A program made the position numbers and the translations under genes. Below the pieces are notes generated by a model. That model was given only the letters and a program-made list of their open reading frames with translations, was not told the origin of the DNA and made no database searches. Of a stretch of DNA of 64,000 nucleotides, positions 13,101-25,581 are shown in pieces (position 1 is the stretch's first letter; the number at the start of each line of letters is the position of its first letter). Source of the DNA: Pogonophryne albipinna (lineage: Eukaryota > Chordata > Actinopteri > Perciformes > Artedidraconidae); NCBI GenBank assembly GCA_028583405.1, contig CM053256.1, positions 14,559,087 through 14,623,086 of the forward strand, given 5' to 3'.

Positions 13101-13882
13101 CGCACACAAAGGCCCAGAGGCCTTTGTCCTTATTTATCTTTTTCAAAGAAAAAAACGAGTGTGCATTAGGGCCAGGGGTTGTCATGGTTACTAAGGCTTG
13201 TAGGATGCCAGCTGAGTCAGCATGTAGCAGCAGCCTTGCCATGTGATTTTAATACACAAACAAACTGTCTTGTGTTCATCTGATATGTACTCATTTACAC
13301 AGCACCTTTTACACAGATCTTTCTCAAAATCTGCTCTCGCACAAAGTCTAAAATCATTAAGGGGCGGAAGCAGCCACAACACAAACGGAAAGCAAAATGA
13401 AAGCTTAAAGAAATGTATAGTTGACATTTAAAAGGGGGAATTTAAGTGATGGGCCTCATATTGTCATATATTCGATATATTGACAGATTAATATGTCCAG
13501 TGGAATTTAAACAAGGACACAAATAGAAACTTGCCCTCTCCTTGGGGTGAAAGACAAATAAAATGTGAAAGGCTTTCTATGTTCCAGCAGAGACTTAAGA
13601 AGAAACTGACCGGAAGGCTGGAGGGGCGGCCTTGACTGTCTTCTGGGCCAGATTTAGGCTGAGTGGATGGAGGGGCGTTGGACTGAAATGAGTCCTGCGA
13701 TACCTCCTAAAAGACACCAGAACACATGCTTAAGTATACTGCCAGAGTTACAGGACAGCATGCATGTGATCACAGTATTTAATTAAGTATGATAGCTATG
13801 TTGCCTGACTGGGGGTAGTACCTGCTGTGGTGGAGGAGGAAACCGCTGATAAGGTGACTGTTGTGCTTGCTGCTGCTGCTGT

Positions 13883-13938
<56 letters not shown>

Positions 13939-16900
13939 AGGGTTCTGTGAGTACGCTGCAGGCTGGCCCTGTGGGTGTTGGCTGTGTCCTGGTGGCTGTT
14001 GTGGAGGCTGGGGCTGGGGCTGGGGCTGTGGCTGTGGCTGTGGCTGTGGCTGCGGCTGCGGCTGCGAGGAGGGCTGCTGAGGCCCCTGTGTGGACCCTGG
14101 GTAGTTGGACTGGCCCTGTGATCCTGGGGGTTCCTGGGAACTTGGCTGCTGCGGGGCCTGACTGGGAGGACCCTGCTGCTGGGCGTAGAGAGACTGGCCA
14201 GATTGTGGGGCTGAGGATTGGGAATAAGGTGGCTGAGACTGTGTAGGCCCTTGGGACGTGCCTGGCAGCGGCCCCTGGGATTGTGGGGGCTGTTGATAAG
14301 GTTGTCCTCCCTGGGTGTGTGAAGCAGAAGTCGGTGCAGGGTGGGTTTGCCCTGGGTAAGGTGCCTGGCCCCCCGGTTGTCCTGGTGGGGTCTGGGAGTA
14401 AGGGGTCTGCTGCTGGCTCGGGTGAGGAGCCTGGCCGGGTTGGTTGTAATACGGTGCCTGGCCCTGAGAGCCATAGCCTCCTGGTCCCTGCTGTCCATAA
14501 GATCCCATCTACACAGAATAAACATATACATAAGACTTCAAACACAACTGAAACGCTGATGCAGATAAAATGTGTCACTTAGTACCAGAGTTCCCATTAG
14601 CCGGTAATTACCGGACTATGACCGGTAAAATATGCTGAAGACCGGCAAATCTAAATCTCTCCGGTCAAAATGTCCAGTCAAAAATAATTTCCCCTTAGCG
14701 CAATACCGCATCAGTTGCGCCACTTATGTGACAGACAAGAATAGTCAATTCTAATGTCTATCATTTAATGTGGAGAAAGAGAAGTCCTGTATGGGTTGAT
14801 TGTGCGTTGATCTGTTGGTAATGCCTCTGGGTTCCGGTGGGCATGTAAACTAATGCATAATGCTGCGCTATACTTTGTGGCCTCACCCGGTTGCATAGCG
14901 ACGCTTATTGTTTAGGTGTCTTATAATAAGCAGGTAGTCCTATCATTAGCTAGAACTAGCTAGATCTGATCAATATGGACATAAACGCGAGTGAAGTCTA
15001 TCTGACGGGAGAGAGAGATCAGCTGCTGCTGACGAGTCGACACGCAGCTCTGCATGATCACATGCAGCGGTGAGCGGAACAAAACACACACCAGGTTAGA
15101 AGATCACACGTAGCTATTTTAATTACCTCTCAAACTACCGTAACTAGTTATAGATATGTTTAGTTTTACTGTCGGGTCACTCATTACTGGATCCGCGAGC
15201 TGCATGATACTGACGGGCTGTCAGGAGAGGGAGAGCGCTCCGTTTATTATTCCCGTGTTATTGTAAGTTACTGTACACGTTTGAATAGTTCATCTACTAT
15301 AATTTGTTTGTTTAATATCGAATCATATCAATTTGTTTTAAAGCTCAATAAATAACAAAGAAGACCTTTGACCGGCACTTTTCGAATTTTGTAAGGAAGA
15401 TTTTAACTTTATTTTATATAATTTTATAATTTTGACCGGCAAAAAAATATTCTATCGGGAACTCTGCTTAGGACTCAGTTCTGAATAAGATAAGATGTGT
15501 TTAATACCTGAGGACCATACGGCACGCTACCCATGGCTCCAGGTGAACGTCCTTGCATTCCCACTGGAAATCTTTGAGGACCTGGAGGGCCATAACCCTG
15601 ACCAGGGTAACCTGGCCCCTGTTGTGGACCTGTGGGAGGCCCTTGCTGTGACTGCTGACTGTATGGACTGCCTGCTCCATATGGTTGACCTCTCATTTTC
15701 CCCATTGGGTCAATAGGACCAGGTGGCTAGAGATGGAAAAAACACAAGAAAAAACATTAAGTCAACAACAAAACCGCATAGGAGAAATTGATGACAGCAA
15801 GAGATACCCCTTACATGCCGCTCTCTTTATTCTTATACTTAATTAGGCAATTAAAGTGTCTCCATAAACTACTTGGCTGCATTATGTAACTTTGATCAAC
15901 TTAAAGTGTTAAAACTAACTTCAATGAATGAGGAAATTGTGCCTTTTTTACCTTATTTCCCACGGTCATTACCCTGATTTTTTTCACCTCACTTTGCAAT
16001 AGTTTCGGAAGTCAACAGAGCTATATATATATATCTACTTTGGAATGGAGGGCAGTCTGCCCAATCTTAAACATATCCCAGCTGTGCTTCTGTTTTGAGC
16101 CTGGTCCAAGTAGCTTTTTTTCCCCTAGAGAAGGCAGTTTGGCTCTGAATGAATGACACCAGAAATGAGCGAAGTACTTTCAAAACAGCAGGAGAGTGAA
16201 AAATGCTCAAGAGCCTACTCCGTTTATAAGCCCACGGTAAGCAGAAACGTTCATGCTCAGGTGAAAACTACCTTCTAATAAATCATCAATGTCGTTGAGA
16301 TAGTCACTATGCTAGCGCCCTGCCTGCGGTGAATATGCATTATTACCTCACCTCCATCAAAATCATTTAGCACCCAGAAGGTCAGGAATTTTAAGATAAT
16401 TTCAACACAAGAAAATCGTCTTGAAAACTGAAAGTATCCCCTTACATGAAGTGAATTCCCACATGAGCACTTTGCTGAGGAGAGCCTCCTCTGGTTAACA
16501 ACGGCCCTTTACAAATAGTATGCAAAATGCTTTACATGACATTTTGCAGATCTGAGATAATGAAGTGAAATAAATAAAGAGCAGCACATGGCTAATCTGC
16601 ATAAGACAGAGAGGAAACTCCCTTGGCAAGTGAGAGATGGTGGACTGCCTTTTGATTGGCTTGCGGGGAGGGGGAATTCTATGCAGTCACACAGTCAAAC
16701 TTGTGTGGCATGCCAGACAGAGCAGCGACACACTCACACAAATCCTCACAGGCAGTGGTCAAATGTGCCTATTGCTCCAGTGTAACAAGTTATAATATGA
16801 AACAAAGACGTCTAACACTCCATAATTTGTTTACAGAGAGAATCAAAGATAACAAATAAGATGTTATGCAAATCGATAAAAAAACAAAAAAACAATGATG

Positions 16901-19117
16901 ATGAATGAATAGAGCAGCAGATGTGGTAAACATGAAACTACTGTAATTATGCCATAATGTGTAATTTTTGTCTAGTTTTGATACAAACAACACTAGTCTG
17001 CAACTTGTATACATTAATGCAGAGTGTAGTTCACAAACATGTTCCTTTTTAGGGAATCAAGCTACAGGGTATGTGATAGGACTGGTTCTCATGCTGCCTT
17101 GGTGTCCGAACAAAGAAGGTTTTTTGTCTCATTTGGGGAAATATTTGTCAAAAGATCAAATTTAAAATCACACGTTATTCATGGCCCCGTTTACTCCAAC
17201 AATATCTGATTTGTTGAAAGTGAAACAGGAGCAATTCTGAGGAGTGAAAAAGCAATCCTTCTTGTGAGCCTGTGATGAATTAATGGTGAACTTATCAGCA
17301 ACTGTTGTCCTGCATCACATGTAATTAGTAATGGCCATGAGCAGCGGATGAGGAGCCAATCAGATTACAGCTAGCATGTCAACCAAAGACCAACTATCTC
17401 CTGGCTTTGACAGCAGGATTTTACCTCCACAATTCAAATCCCAGTGCTAACTGCAATCTGCAGCCACTCACTCATATGGCTGAGCTGACTGTTTACAGGC
17501 AACATACAATGGGAAGCCAAGCAGCTTTGCTGCACAGGGAAAGTACTTTAATTCATATGTGATCAAAATGTAATAATTACCAACCTTCCCTAATATTTCG
17601 ACGGGGCATTTCAATTATTTAAATTGAAGCTATATTAGCCATTTAACTAACCGTGTGAGGCTGATTCGGCATGCAACACATTCCTTCCGTGATAGCCACA
17701 CAATTATAGCTTATCACACAAGAAAACAATATAAACGTGACCGTATACGAAACTATCTAAAAACGAATGTGTGAACACGTTATAATGTATACAATAAACC
17801 CATTAATACCACAATACGTTGTAAATTCAAGGTAAAACAAGCGTACAGACGCTATGGGAGAAAAAACGAGTCGTTGCTCTTCAGTGAGTATTTTCGCCCC
17901 TTTTCAAAGTCGGGCCTTCTTCGCTCGATGAACGTCCTTACATCGTTTCAACAACTTATATCTTCATCAAGCGGCACTCTTGCATTGCTACATACCTTCA
18001 TCGATATATCAAAAACAACAATTATTTAAACCGTGTGCTGTAAAAGGAAAAAAACACACACGAGAGGCAGCCATTTTAGAGTCTTTGCGAACTAGTAGCA
18101 GACAATGGCTGGCCTGCTACGTTGTAGCTAGGAGGAGGGAAGGAGACGTGCTAAAGCCCACACCGTGTTCCTGTAATAATGAGACTGTACCTGGCTTCTA
18201 GCGAGCGGCTGCCCTGCACTTCCCGGGCTCATAGGCGACGGGTGAAGGCTTCTTTGTTGCCAGGCCGGGTTGCTCCCTCCGTACAGCCCGCTGCTGGCCA
18301 TGTCTGCTGGTCCCTTAGTAGCTCCCTCCTGGCTGCTGTAGTCGTTAGACGGGTAGTTTGGATAACCCCGCGTAGAGCTGGGGGAGGTCAGGAGCTTGTT
18401 GAGTGTCGGTGTGGATGTCGGTTGAGGGTTTCCAATGTTATATCTCTGATTACTGTAAGTTCCAGCCATTGCTGTTGGTGTTGGTCCTCCCGCGGGTGGC
18501 TGCTGCTTAACGTTAGCTGGCTGCCCCCCAGCTGTCGGCGCCTGGGTACTGCGAGGGGAGTTCATACCATACGCTTGGCCCGGATAGGGAGTTCTGTTCG
18601 GAAACTGGTTATAATTGTTAAACTGGTGGTTGGAAAAGCCATGCTCGTGTGAATTAGGTTGATACGGCTCCATCATGTTGCTCGACTGAACGACCGGACC
18701 CGCAGCAGCTGCCATGCCAGGGCTTTGTTGTCCGCCATGTTGATGAAAAGGGGCCCGACCGTAGTGCTGACTATATCCGTACGAAGGAGGAGGAAACGCG
18801 GTGCCGTGATGATGCACCAAACCGGGATGGTTATTTCCCTCCGGTCCGACAGAGTCATTCTGGTTATTATTGTTAGCCCTGGGCGGGTTCCCATTCCCGT
18901 TCTTCATCTCAGGTTCCCCTCCTCCCCCTGCATTTCCACCGTCGGCCCCGTCCTGCAGATCCCCCCGGCCCGGCGATCCGCTGCCCAAGCCCGGCTGCTT
19001 TTTGTCTGACTGCTTCTCCCCCGATACCGAATCCTCCTTGGGGTCTCGATCCGGCTTTTTAAGTTCGGAAGGCGGGCTAGTGTTAAGAGTGGCGGCGCTG
19101 GCGACCTGAGCGGCCAT
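4165..19117 (-). CDS. arid1a: ARID1A, BAF250a subunit of SWI/SNF (BAF) chromatin remodeller
   Basis: This nuclear protein is the ARID subunit that defines canonical BAF remodelling complexes. Coding exons in transcript order: 18191-19117, 15508-15726, 13822-14508, 13611-13706, 12687-12927, 12015-12104, 11736-11906, 10786-11167, 10520-10665, 10340-10425, 10031-10240, 9733-9937, 9432-9567, 9113-9282, 8817-9006, 8023-8148, 7366-7459, 6388-7225, 6118-6248, 4165-6030. All junctions are GT-AG and total 7011 bp, giving 2336 residues (human 2285). The N-terminal half is Gln/Pro/Gly-rich and disordered, with polyQ near 573-596. The ARID fold (about 1015-1115) spans exons 11-12, with Trp-Val-Asp-Arg-Tyr and Lys-Lys-Trp-Arg-Asp-Leu segments. 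Exon 20 holds an acidic stretch and the conserved C-terminal helical-repeat domain ending in Leu-Val-Gly-Gln-Ser. The start follows human MAAQVA. Neighbours identify arid1a rather than arid1b; whether this is an a or b co-orthologue cannot be told. Confidence 0.97.
6286..6315 (-). repeat. Exact 30-bp copy of arid1a exon 19 sequence inside intron 18
   Basis: Bases 6286-6315 are identical to 6201-6230, which is coding sequence in exon 19 (6118-6248). Orientation is the same and the offset is 85 bp. The copy lies in the 139-bp intron just upstream (transcript sense) of that exon. It carries no splice sites of its own in a useful place. It looks like a recent local duplication. Confidence 0.9.
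10902..11009 (-). repeat. arid1a: Coding minisatellite, nine Gly/Ala-Pro-Asn-Met units in arid1a
   Basis: Exon 8 contains nine tandem 12-bp units encoding Gly-Pro-Asn-Met (seven) or Ala-Pro-Asn-Met (two, central). They run from residue 864 to about 899 and sit just before the conserved [10 protein letters not shown] segment. As I recall the human protein, it has a single such unit here. Third-base differences separate the units into blocks, suggesting stepwise expansion. Confidence 0.9.
12479..12532. repeat. Short direct duplication in an arid1a intron
   Basis: A 20-bp sequence beginning ACATTTCAGAGG occurs at 12479-12498 and again at 12513-12532, a 34-bp period. It lies in the intron between exons 5 and 6. 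No function is apparent. Confidence 0.8.
13867..13938 (-). repeat. arid1a: Polyglutamine tract of arid1a (24 Gln)
   Basis: Twenty-four consecutive CAG/CAA glutamine codons in exon 3, residues about 573-596. Seven interspersed CAA codons break the CAG run. Just before it in the protein (about 14010-14070) is a Gln-Pro alternating tract of about nine pairs. Both lie in the disordered N-terminal half and are likely to vary in length between individuals. Confidence 0.92.
14586..15466. mobile_element. Non-autonomous hAT element in arid1a intron 2
   Basis: An 881-bp insertion bounded by inverted ends CAGAGTTCCC (14586) and GGGAACTCTG (ending 15466). Flanking it are CTTAGTAC (14578-14585) and CTTAGGAC (15467-15474), an 8-bp target duplication with one mismatch, as made by hAT transposases. 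Sub-terminal ACCGG and CCGGT motifs recur near both ends. No transposase reading frame was seen, so it was probably mobilised in trans. Confidence 0.85.
15727..18190. other. arid1a intron 1
   Basis: A 2.46-kb first intron. It contains a short TA run at 16024-16034 and no coding sequence or clear transposon. First introns often hold regulatory elements, but nothing specific could be supported by eye. Confidence 0.6.
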
Positions 19118-20411
19118 GATATACCCCCCCACCCCACCTCTCTCTCCCTCTCTCGGCGAGTCAGTCACAATCAAAAGCTAGCATTGAATATAAATAATTG
19201 TTTATAACCATTTATCCTTGAGCCGATTCATTCCCACCCTCATACCGGACCGAATCCGGCTGCCATCCCGGTTCCGGTTCCGTAAATGGGTTAAGAATAT
19301 GATGGACGCTCCATACAATGCGTAAAAAAGCGACAGAAATTGTTGTGGGAGTTGTGTTACTGAGTCCGGGTAGAGGCAGGGAGCAGACCCAACCAACACG
19401 AGGCTCCGCTACATACAGCCATTTTACTGAGCCGCACAGATGGCTGCAAGACATGGACTTGATCCGCTCCAATGCGGACTGGACTTTTTTCTTACCACCA
19501 CATTGTCTTTTTCCCCCCATAGGTGGAATATCTTCTTCACACGAAGATAGTCTAATGTTCACACAACTTACCAATGTACTGTTACCAACATATAGGAACT
19601 ATGTACTCTAAACCAACCGCTCAGTACAACACAATCATATTACTAGTTTATTTCATGAGTGATCAGGGAAAGGGGGGACTAATACATTTAAGACATATTG
19701 TTTATATTATTCTACTTATGTGTGTTTTGCACGTATGTGAATGACACAGTTGCGACTGTGAAGAGTTGTACAGCACATACTGCAAGATGGTTATTAAATG
19801 AAACAGGGAGTCTGGCTTCCACGCACACATACACACAGTAGCCTACTAATTCATACTTGGGGGAAAAGAAGGGTAAAAAAGGGTAGTGATAGTCATATCT
19901 ATAAATATATTAAAGCTCAGAAATCTGCCTTTGTAGGCTACATTGTTGTTTATACTTGATTTCCACCAGTGATTCTGAGTGGTATTTAGGCAAGCAAAGG
20001 CAACACACACAGGTTTTTCCAGAGTAGAAGGAAGCCTTGCAGCAAACGAGACTACCAATGCACATTCCCTCTTCCTCCCTCCCCTGCCTGCTCTGCTCTC
20101 CTCTACCACCCCCTCTCCTCTCTGTCTGTCTCTCACTCCAGCAGAAACACTCCTCTGCTGAGTGTGGGGGGATGGGTGCTCACAGGCTCTCTCTCACCCT
20201 ACTAACATTGAACTACGCGGTACAGGGAAAGAAAAAAAACCAGACCCTATCTACCAGACAGAGGATGCATGAACAGTTTCAAAGTCTCCCCAACAATTAG
20301 AAAAATTGAGCATTTGTCCCCCGCCTCTCCTCAGTCAAATGAAGCAGACATTTTTGGCATCCACAAAATGCACAGGGTGTGTGCACAGCATTGAGAAGGG
20401 GGTGGTAATAA

Positions 20412-20430
20412 GTGTGTGTGTGTGTGTGTG
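20412..20430. repeat. GT microsatellite
   Basis: An uninterrupted GT run of about nine units. Confidence 0.9.
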
Positions 20431-20581
20431 TACTGTGTACTATGCTGAGGGAGTTGTTATTTATTTTTTTAAATGCAAATGTATTTTAAGGGTTTTAAGA
20501 CATTTTTCCTTCGATTGGTTGTTGATTAAAATTCAGATTCTGGGTGTAAGTGGGACGAGGTTGCCTTTTTGGTTTATGTTC

Positions 20582-20705
20582 TCACTCTCTGCACACGCAC
20601 ACAAACTGCCTCTTGCTCACACACAAACACACAAACTGCCTCTCTCGCTCACACACGCACACAAACTGTCTCTCTCGCTCTCTCTCACACACATGCACTC
20701 GCACA
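20582..20705. repeat. CA-rich imperfect tandem repeat
   Basis: Three imperfect units, each with a CACACAAACTG core followed by a CTCTCTCGCTC-like pyrimidine run. The encoded His-Thr and Ser-Leu ORFs are artefacts. Confidence 0.75.
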
Positions 20706-21700
20706 CACATCTACCTCTAGGGGGGAAAAGGCAGGAAGTAACAGTGGGAAGTAGCAGTGAGCAGGCATACTTGATCACATGTACAAACATTGGAACACAA
20801 TTTAACATTCTGCCTGACACACCCCCTCATGCACTGCGAGCAGAGAGCTTTGCAGGCACATATATTTTTTTCACAGCCACCACATCATACCATACAGGGT
20901 TAATGTGATGTCCCACATCAGTGTGAGCTTGCAAAGGGGATCACGCTTTATTTCAGAGTGAATACAGCAGTGCATGAGAAGTACATTCACTCTGACACGA
21001 AGCCTCTTGTTTAATGTTTGTATGAGTGTCTAGACTTTTGAATTGTAATGTTAATGAGGTACATTCATGAATGCGGATGTTGGGTTCTTAAACTGGGTTT
21101 CACAGTAAAGACAGAGTATAAGGGCAGCAGTGGAAACAAAGTCATCTCCCAAGTTAAAAAGAGAGTTTTAGTTAGCTTTTTTAGAAAGACAGTCTTCCAT
21201 CGCAGGGACCAGACACAGGGCCAGTTGTGCAGAAACAGATTTAATGTAGCTTCCTCTCCCCGCCTGACTTAATTTTTCTGCTCTGGCAGCAGGGAACATT
21301 TGGAGCAGACTTTAGAGGATCTGGGAAGAGGATTCGCAAGCTCATGTGCCATCTGCTGGACAAAAGAGAGGGCCTACATATAAGCACTTGCTCTTGGCCA
21401 AAGTCATTTCTACTTCTGATGTGTTGGCGATGTTTCTGACTCGTCTTTGTTATAAATTGCTTCTTGAGTATTAGTTAAGCAGTCATGTTATTGTATCTGA
21501 GGCACTGCTGATTGTCAACTTCCATTATATTCCTCTTCATATCAAGGGGATTTTCTACTATCTTTCTGTCAGATGTACTCAACACTAATAAATGCAAAAT
21601 CTTCAGGATTATCTTTGCCATACTTCTTTAATTCAAAAACAGAACCCAATTGATGCACAAATAAGCTCAAATAACCATTGAGTAGTAACAACATGAATCT

Positions 21701-21706
21701 TTTATT
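21701..21706 (-). terminator. Candidate gpn2 polyadenylation signal
   Basis: AATAAA on the minus strand, about 460 bp beyond the gpn2 stop codon. No closer consensus signal was seen. Confidence 0.45.
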
Positions 21707-22165
21707 TTCATCCAATCCCCATAGAGAAGACACAACAAATGCAGTCACCTTATTGTTTCAGAATGAGTGTGACTGGCCCATGATGCTTAGCCATTGACAT
21801 TTGACCTGTCTCTTAAAATAATGGTGAACATAAACATCTAAAAAAACTAAACTTAAATGAGGGCCGTTGCATTCGTTACATTTTGAGAAAATGTATTGGC
21901 ATTAATTGGAGATTAACCCCTTTCGATGATAACTGAAGAAAAGCTCTTCATTTACCCTACTCAGTTGTCCTCATTGTGAATTGTATGACGTGTGGTGCAA
22001 CCTTGAAGCATCGACAGCACCCAAATGTAGTTCCTATCTCTTCTTTGCTTTCGCAGAGAGGCTCAGAATTCAGGCCAAGTTAGATGGATGTTGCCAAGAC
22101 TCCCCTTGTATACTGAAGCTAAAAAGGCAAAAAACAGTTTTGTCCTTTTATCTGGGTTTTTCAAT

Positions 22166-25100
22166 TTACAGATCCATCATTTCCTCCTCCAGAGTCTTTC
22201 CACTGGTTTCGACATAGCGCTCTTGCACTCCAAGAGTACTGAAGAACTGTTAAGGAAAACATTGAAAGACGTACATTTTACAAGTATATTTTAAGATTCA
22301 GGTTACCCTTAGCAAAATCCATTGAAAATCATTAGTCTTTTTACGATCTCCTGCAAATTTCAAGGTTTGTCTTTAAAACACATGAGTCACAGTGAGTCAC
22401 CATAGCGATTAGAAAAGGATACGAGTCGAACTGGAAGTCTGCCCCCACAGCAGCTGACATCATGGCCTGCAGATTCCTCTCCTCCAGGTCTCCAAAGCAG
22501 TAGCCATTGGCTTTGTCCACAGTCCGTAAGACCTGAATCATGCTCTCTCTGTCCTGGAAACGAAAGAGGAGAAGAATGTGAGATCGGGGGTTTTTCCCTT
22601 GACAAATTCCCTGAAACTGCCAGATGGTTTAAGATTTGCTGAAAAAACTCTCATTGAAAACCTTGATAATGTGCCGTTTAATTATATTCATGGTTTCTGA
22701 ATAATCTGTATAAAACAGTATATAAATTAGTGTGGGATTTAACTTGCTTCATATGTCCTTATTCTCTTCTCCTATTGTTTTTCTACCAGGCAGATCTACT
22801 GGAGGAGCAGACTGCAGGCAGCTTTTTCCTTGGAAAAAGATTTTGAAACCCCCTCAGAAATGTAGCAGTGCAGCCCGTTCAGCCTTGCAGTATGTTTATC
22901 AATGCTCAGTATTTGGTGATAAGCTACACATGAATACAATGCCATAAAATCCCAAACTTCCTCTGCTGCTCAGAGTTCAGCATCTAGTCCCTGTCAAGGT
23001 CAAACGTGTTGTGTCTTTGTTCTTTTAAATTTGCTCTCTTAAAGTACCCTTGGTAACCACGGTTACCAGTGGCTGCTCAACTTAAAGGGGGTAGAAAAAC
23101 GTAGAAACACATCAAGGCTGCGTTCTCACCACTGTGGAAACAAGACTGCCAACCTGCCATTTGTATAAATTACTCGTCCCATAGGCAGAAATGGCACAGC
23201 GGTCTAGACTCATCACACAGGATCATATCAGTCTCCATGAAAACATAATGGCAGGGAACGAATACAGTGTGCAGACAGCCCACTCCCTTTCAACAGCCCA
23301 ATCCATCTGCAGAACATTGATCCACTGCTCAATTTTCAACTGCTAAAAATGATTTATGATGAACCTGTTGGAACGATGAAATATGCCATGAGTGATTTTT
23401 TAAGATGTCTTGAAAAGGGAGTCATCTTTACACTTGGGAATAAATGTTGGAGTTTAACATGTTTGGGCTGGTTATACTTAATAATATAGATATTCAGTGG
23501 GTACTAAAACATCCCTGTACAAATATAATGAAGGAATTCTTAAATGCTATCCACTCAACATCTCTCATGGCTTTGCATAATTTCACAGAAATATATAAAA
23601 CCTGAGACAAAGGGTTTCAAATTAACTTACACTCAAAACATGGAAAGACTCAATGGCTAAAAAAAGGTTTGACTAAACTTGTAATCTTTCATCCTGTTAT
23701 TCTTTGCCAAACACAGATAAGCTTCAAGGCCTTATTTCTGTGTGTGTGCCATATTTTGTACAGCTGTTCAGGCTACTTGTGAGTTTGACTTGACATTTGT
23801 TATCAATTAGCAATTACATTACTAGCAGATTGCAATATACAGTAGCTCTGTTCATTTTTCTTTCAGCAAAAACATCCCTGATCAGAAACAGAGCGATGTT
23901 TTTCTTTTGTTGGCGTTACAAAATGGCTGCAGATCATGCATACAACTTGATCCGTTACAGAAAATATTACCATTAGTCACATTATAAACCTATATGAATA
24001 ACATTGAATTAATTATAATTTAGAAGGTTGATGACAGCCATGTACATTTAACCCCTAGATTAGCATCAACAGCCCAATCCTTTTTTGAAATTAAGGGGAA
24101 GCCCCAGGAATTCAACTTTTAATGACTGAATCATATTTAAGTATATATATATATATATGGGCATATTTGCTTGCATATTCCACCAGTCGTTTGAAATACA
24201 TTGAGACAGAGTGTCATGCTTATAGATAACAAACAAGAAACCATTTAAAACAGTCAAGGATAATACCTGCACATTGAGAGGCACAAAGGAGACAAGGCTG
24301 TAATCTTGTATGACTTCTGCCAACTTTTCATTAAGACGATGGAATTTCTTAAAGAAGGGGTCTGCAGCCAGGTGATCGAGAAGATATGTCAAATCCATGA
24401 CCTCTGTGTAGAAGTCAAGGTTGAAAGCTGTGTAAGAACAGACAGGAAAAATGTTAAAATGGTGAAGTAAATGACCACATAAATATGTTTCTGACAAAGT
24501 TGCTTGTTTATTTCTGAGAAATATAAGAATACTGGGGCTTTATTTGTAATATTTTTTGAGTGTGTTAGAATTTTGTTTTTGTTTAAGGTAAAGCCAAAAG
24601 CCCTTAACTTACCCAGTTTGCCATACTGCTCAATCAAGTCCATCTTGGAGAGGATGTTGACGTGGGGAAGCTCCACGTGCAGCATGGTGGACAGGGAGGT
24701 GCACAGCACAGAGATGAACTTTGCCGGGTCAGCGCAGTAGTGAGAGTCCACAAGGTGCACTGAAGTGAGCTGAAAAAAGGGAGAAGGTGGTCGAGAACTT
24801 GTATCAGGACTCAATACAATCATGACAATCAGCACTGCTCCCAGTAGTCTGCACATACCAACACTGACAATTCCCCTTTGCAGTAACAATTTATACCAAA
24901 CTGTGATATATCAACATTTCATAATGTGAATCCAATCATGAACTTATATTTAGCTTTTTTACTTCTTTTTTTAATGATGACTCTTGTTGTGGCACTATCC
25001 CCTATGGCACTGAAACACTGCAGTATCTCAGCTCTGGGACTAATTAAAGGTTATCCTAACTATTATCTTAACATATTGTATATACATGATGACAGTATAC

Positions 25101-25581
25101 AGTAGATAAAGCATCAGTGTAAGAATTAGGTAAAATAACCCTGAATGTTTAAGAAGCTCACCCTGAAGTTCCACTTGGCGAGCTGTGAGAATATATTCTT
25201 TACTGAACTCTGGTGTGTGTAGAGCTCCACTTGTCCTGGACAGTCAAACAGGAAGTAACAGTCACTGTGCTCTTTCAGCTTGTTCTGTAACCAGTCCAGA
25301 TTTGCTTCTACATACTCCATACAGTAGAGGAGCCCACCGTTGGGCCCGAGCTTCATGCTCTCCATCACATCGTCCAAAGTGACCAGCTCTGAGATATTCA
25401 CCGCACAAGAGTACGGTAGTGTTTCGTTGGCAGGGTCCATGTTCACCACAACCACCTTGCGTCCCAGGCTAGTCAGGAATTCCTGCATTCCTCGACAGTA
25501 GGTGGTTTTTCCAGAGCCTGCGGGTCCAATGACCACCTGGCCGAAGCACAGGGAGGGCTTTACTACTGTATGGCTTGACAT
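22166..25581 (-). CDS. gpn2: GPN-loop GTPase 2
   Basis: GPN GTPases act as dimers and are needed for cytoplasmic assembly and nuclear import of RNA polymerase II; the family role is known, not shown here. Coding exons: 25162-25581, 24613-24769, 24267-24427, 22423-22553, 22166-22238. They total 942 bp and 313 residues (human 310). Visible motifs are the Walker A loop Gly-Pro-Ala-Gly-Ser-Gly-Lys-Thr (19-26), the signature Gly-Pro-Asn (79-81), the G3 Asp-Cys-Pro-Gly-Gln (113-117) and the G4 Ser-Lys-Met-Asp (181-184). The start at 25581 matches the family N-terminus better than the upstream in-frame ATG at 25614. The last exon is short. Reading through its donor gives an unrelated tail ending at 22341, whereas splicing to 22238 restores the family-like Ser-Thr-Leu-Gly-Val-Gln-Glu-Arg-Tyr ending. 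Confidence 0.95.

Larger units (their letters stand above)
19118..21700. other. arid1a 5' flank and arid1a-gpn2 intergenic sequence
   Basis: This region holds the unmapped arid1a 5' UTR and promoter. An in-frame ATG at 19172-19174 would add 19 residues but is not in the mammalian protein as I recall it. It also holds a GT microsatellite (20412-20430) and CA-rich tandem sequence (20582-20705). No other gene was recognised. Confidence 0.6.

Noticed and set aside
13779..14578. Long Ser/Thr/Arg- or Ala-rich ORFs overlapping arid1a exon 3
   Set aside because: They are alternative-frame readings of the Gln/Pro-rich coding exon; only one frame matches ARID1A and fits the splice phases.
22341..22423. 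The ORF end at 22341 as the true gpn2 C-terminus
   Set aside because: The tail has no family resemblance, while the downstream 73-bp exon restores the expected ending and a full-length protein in frame.
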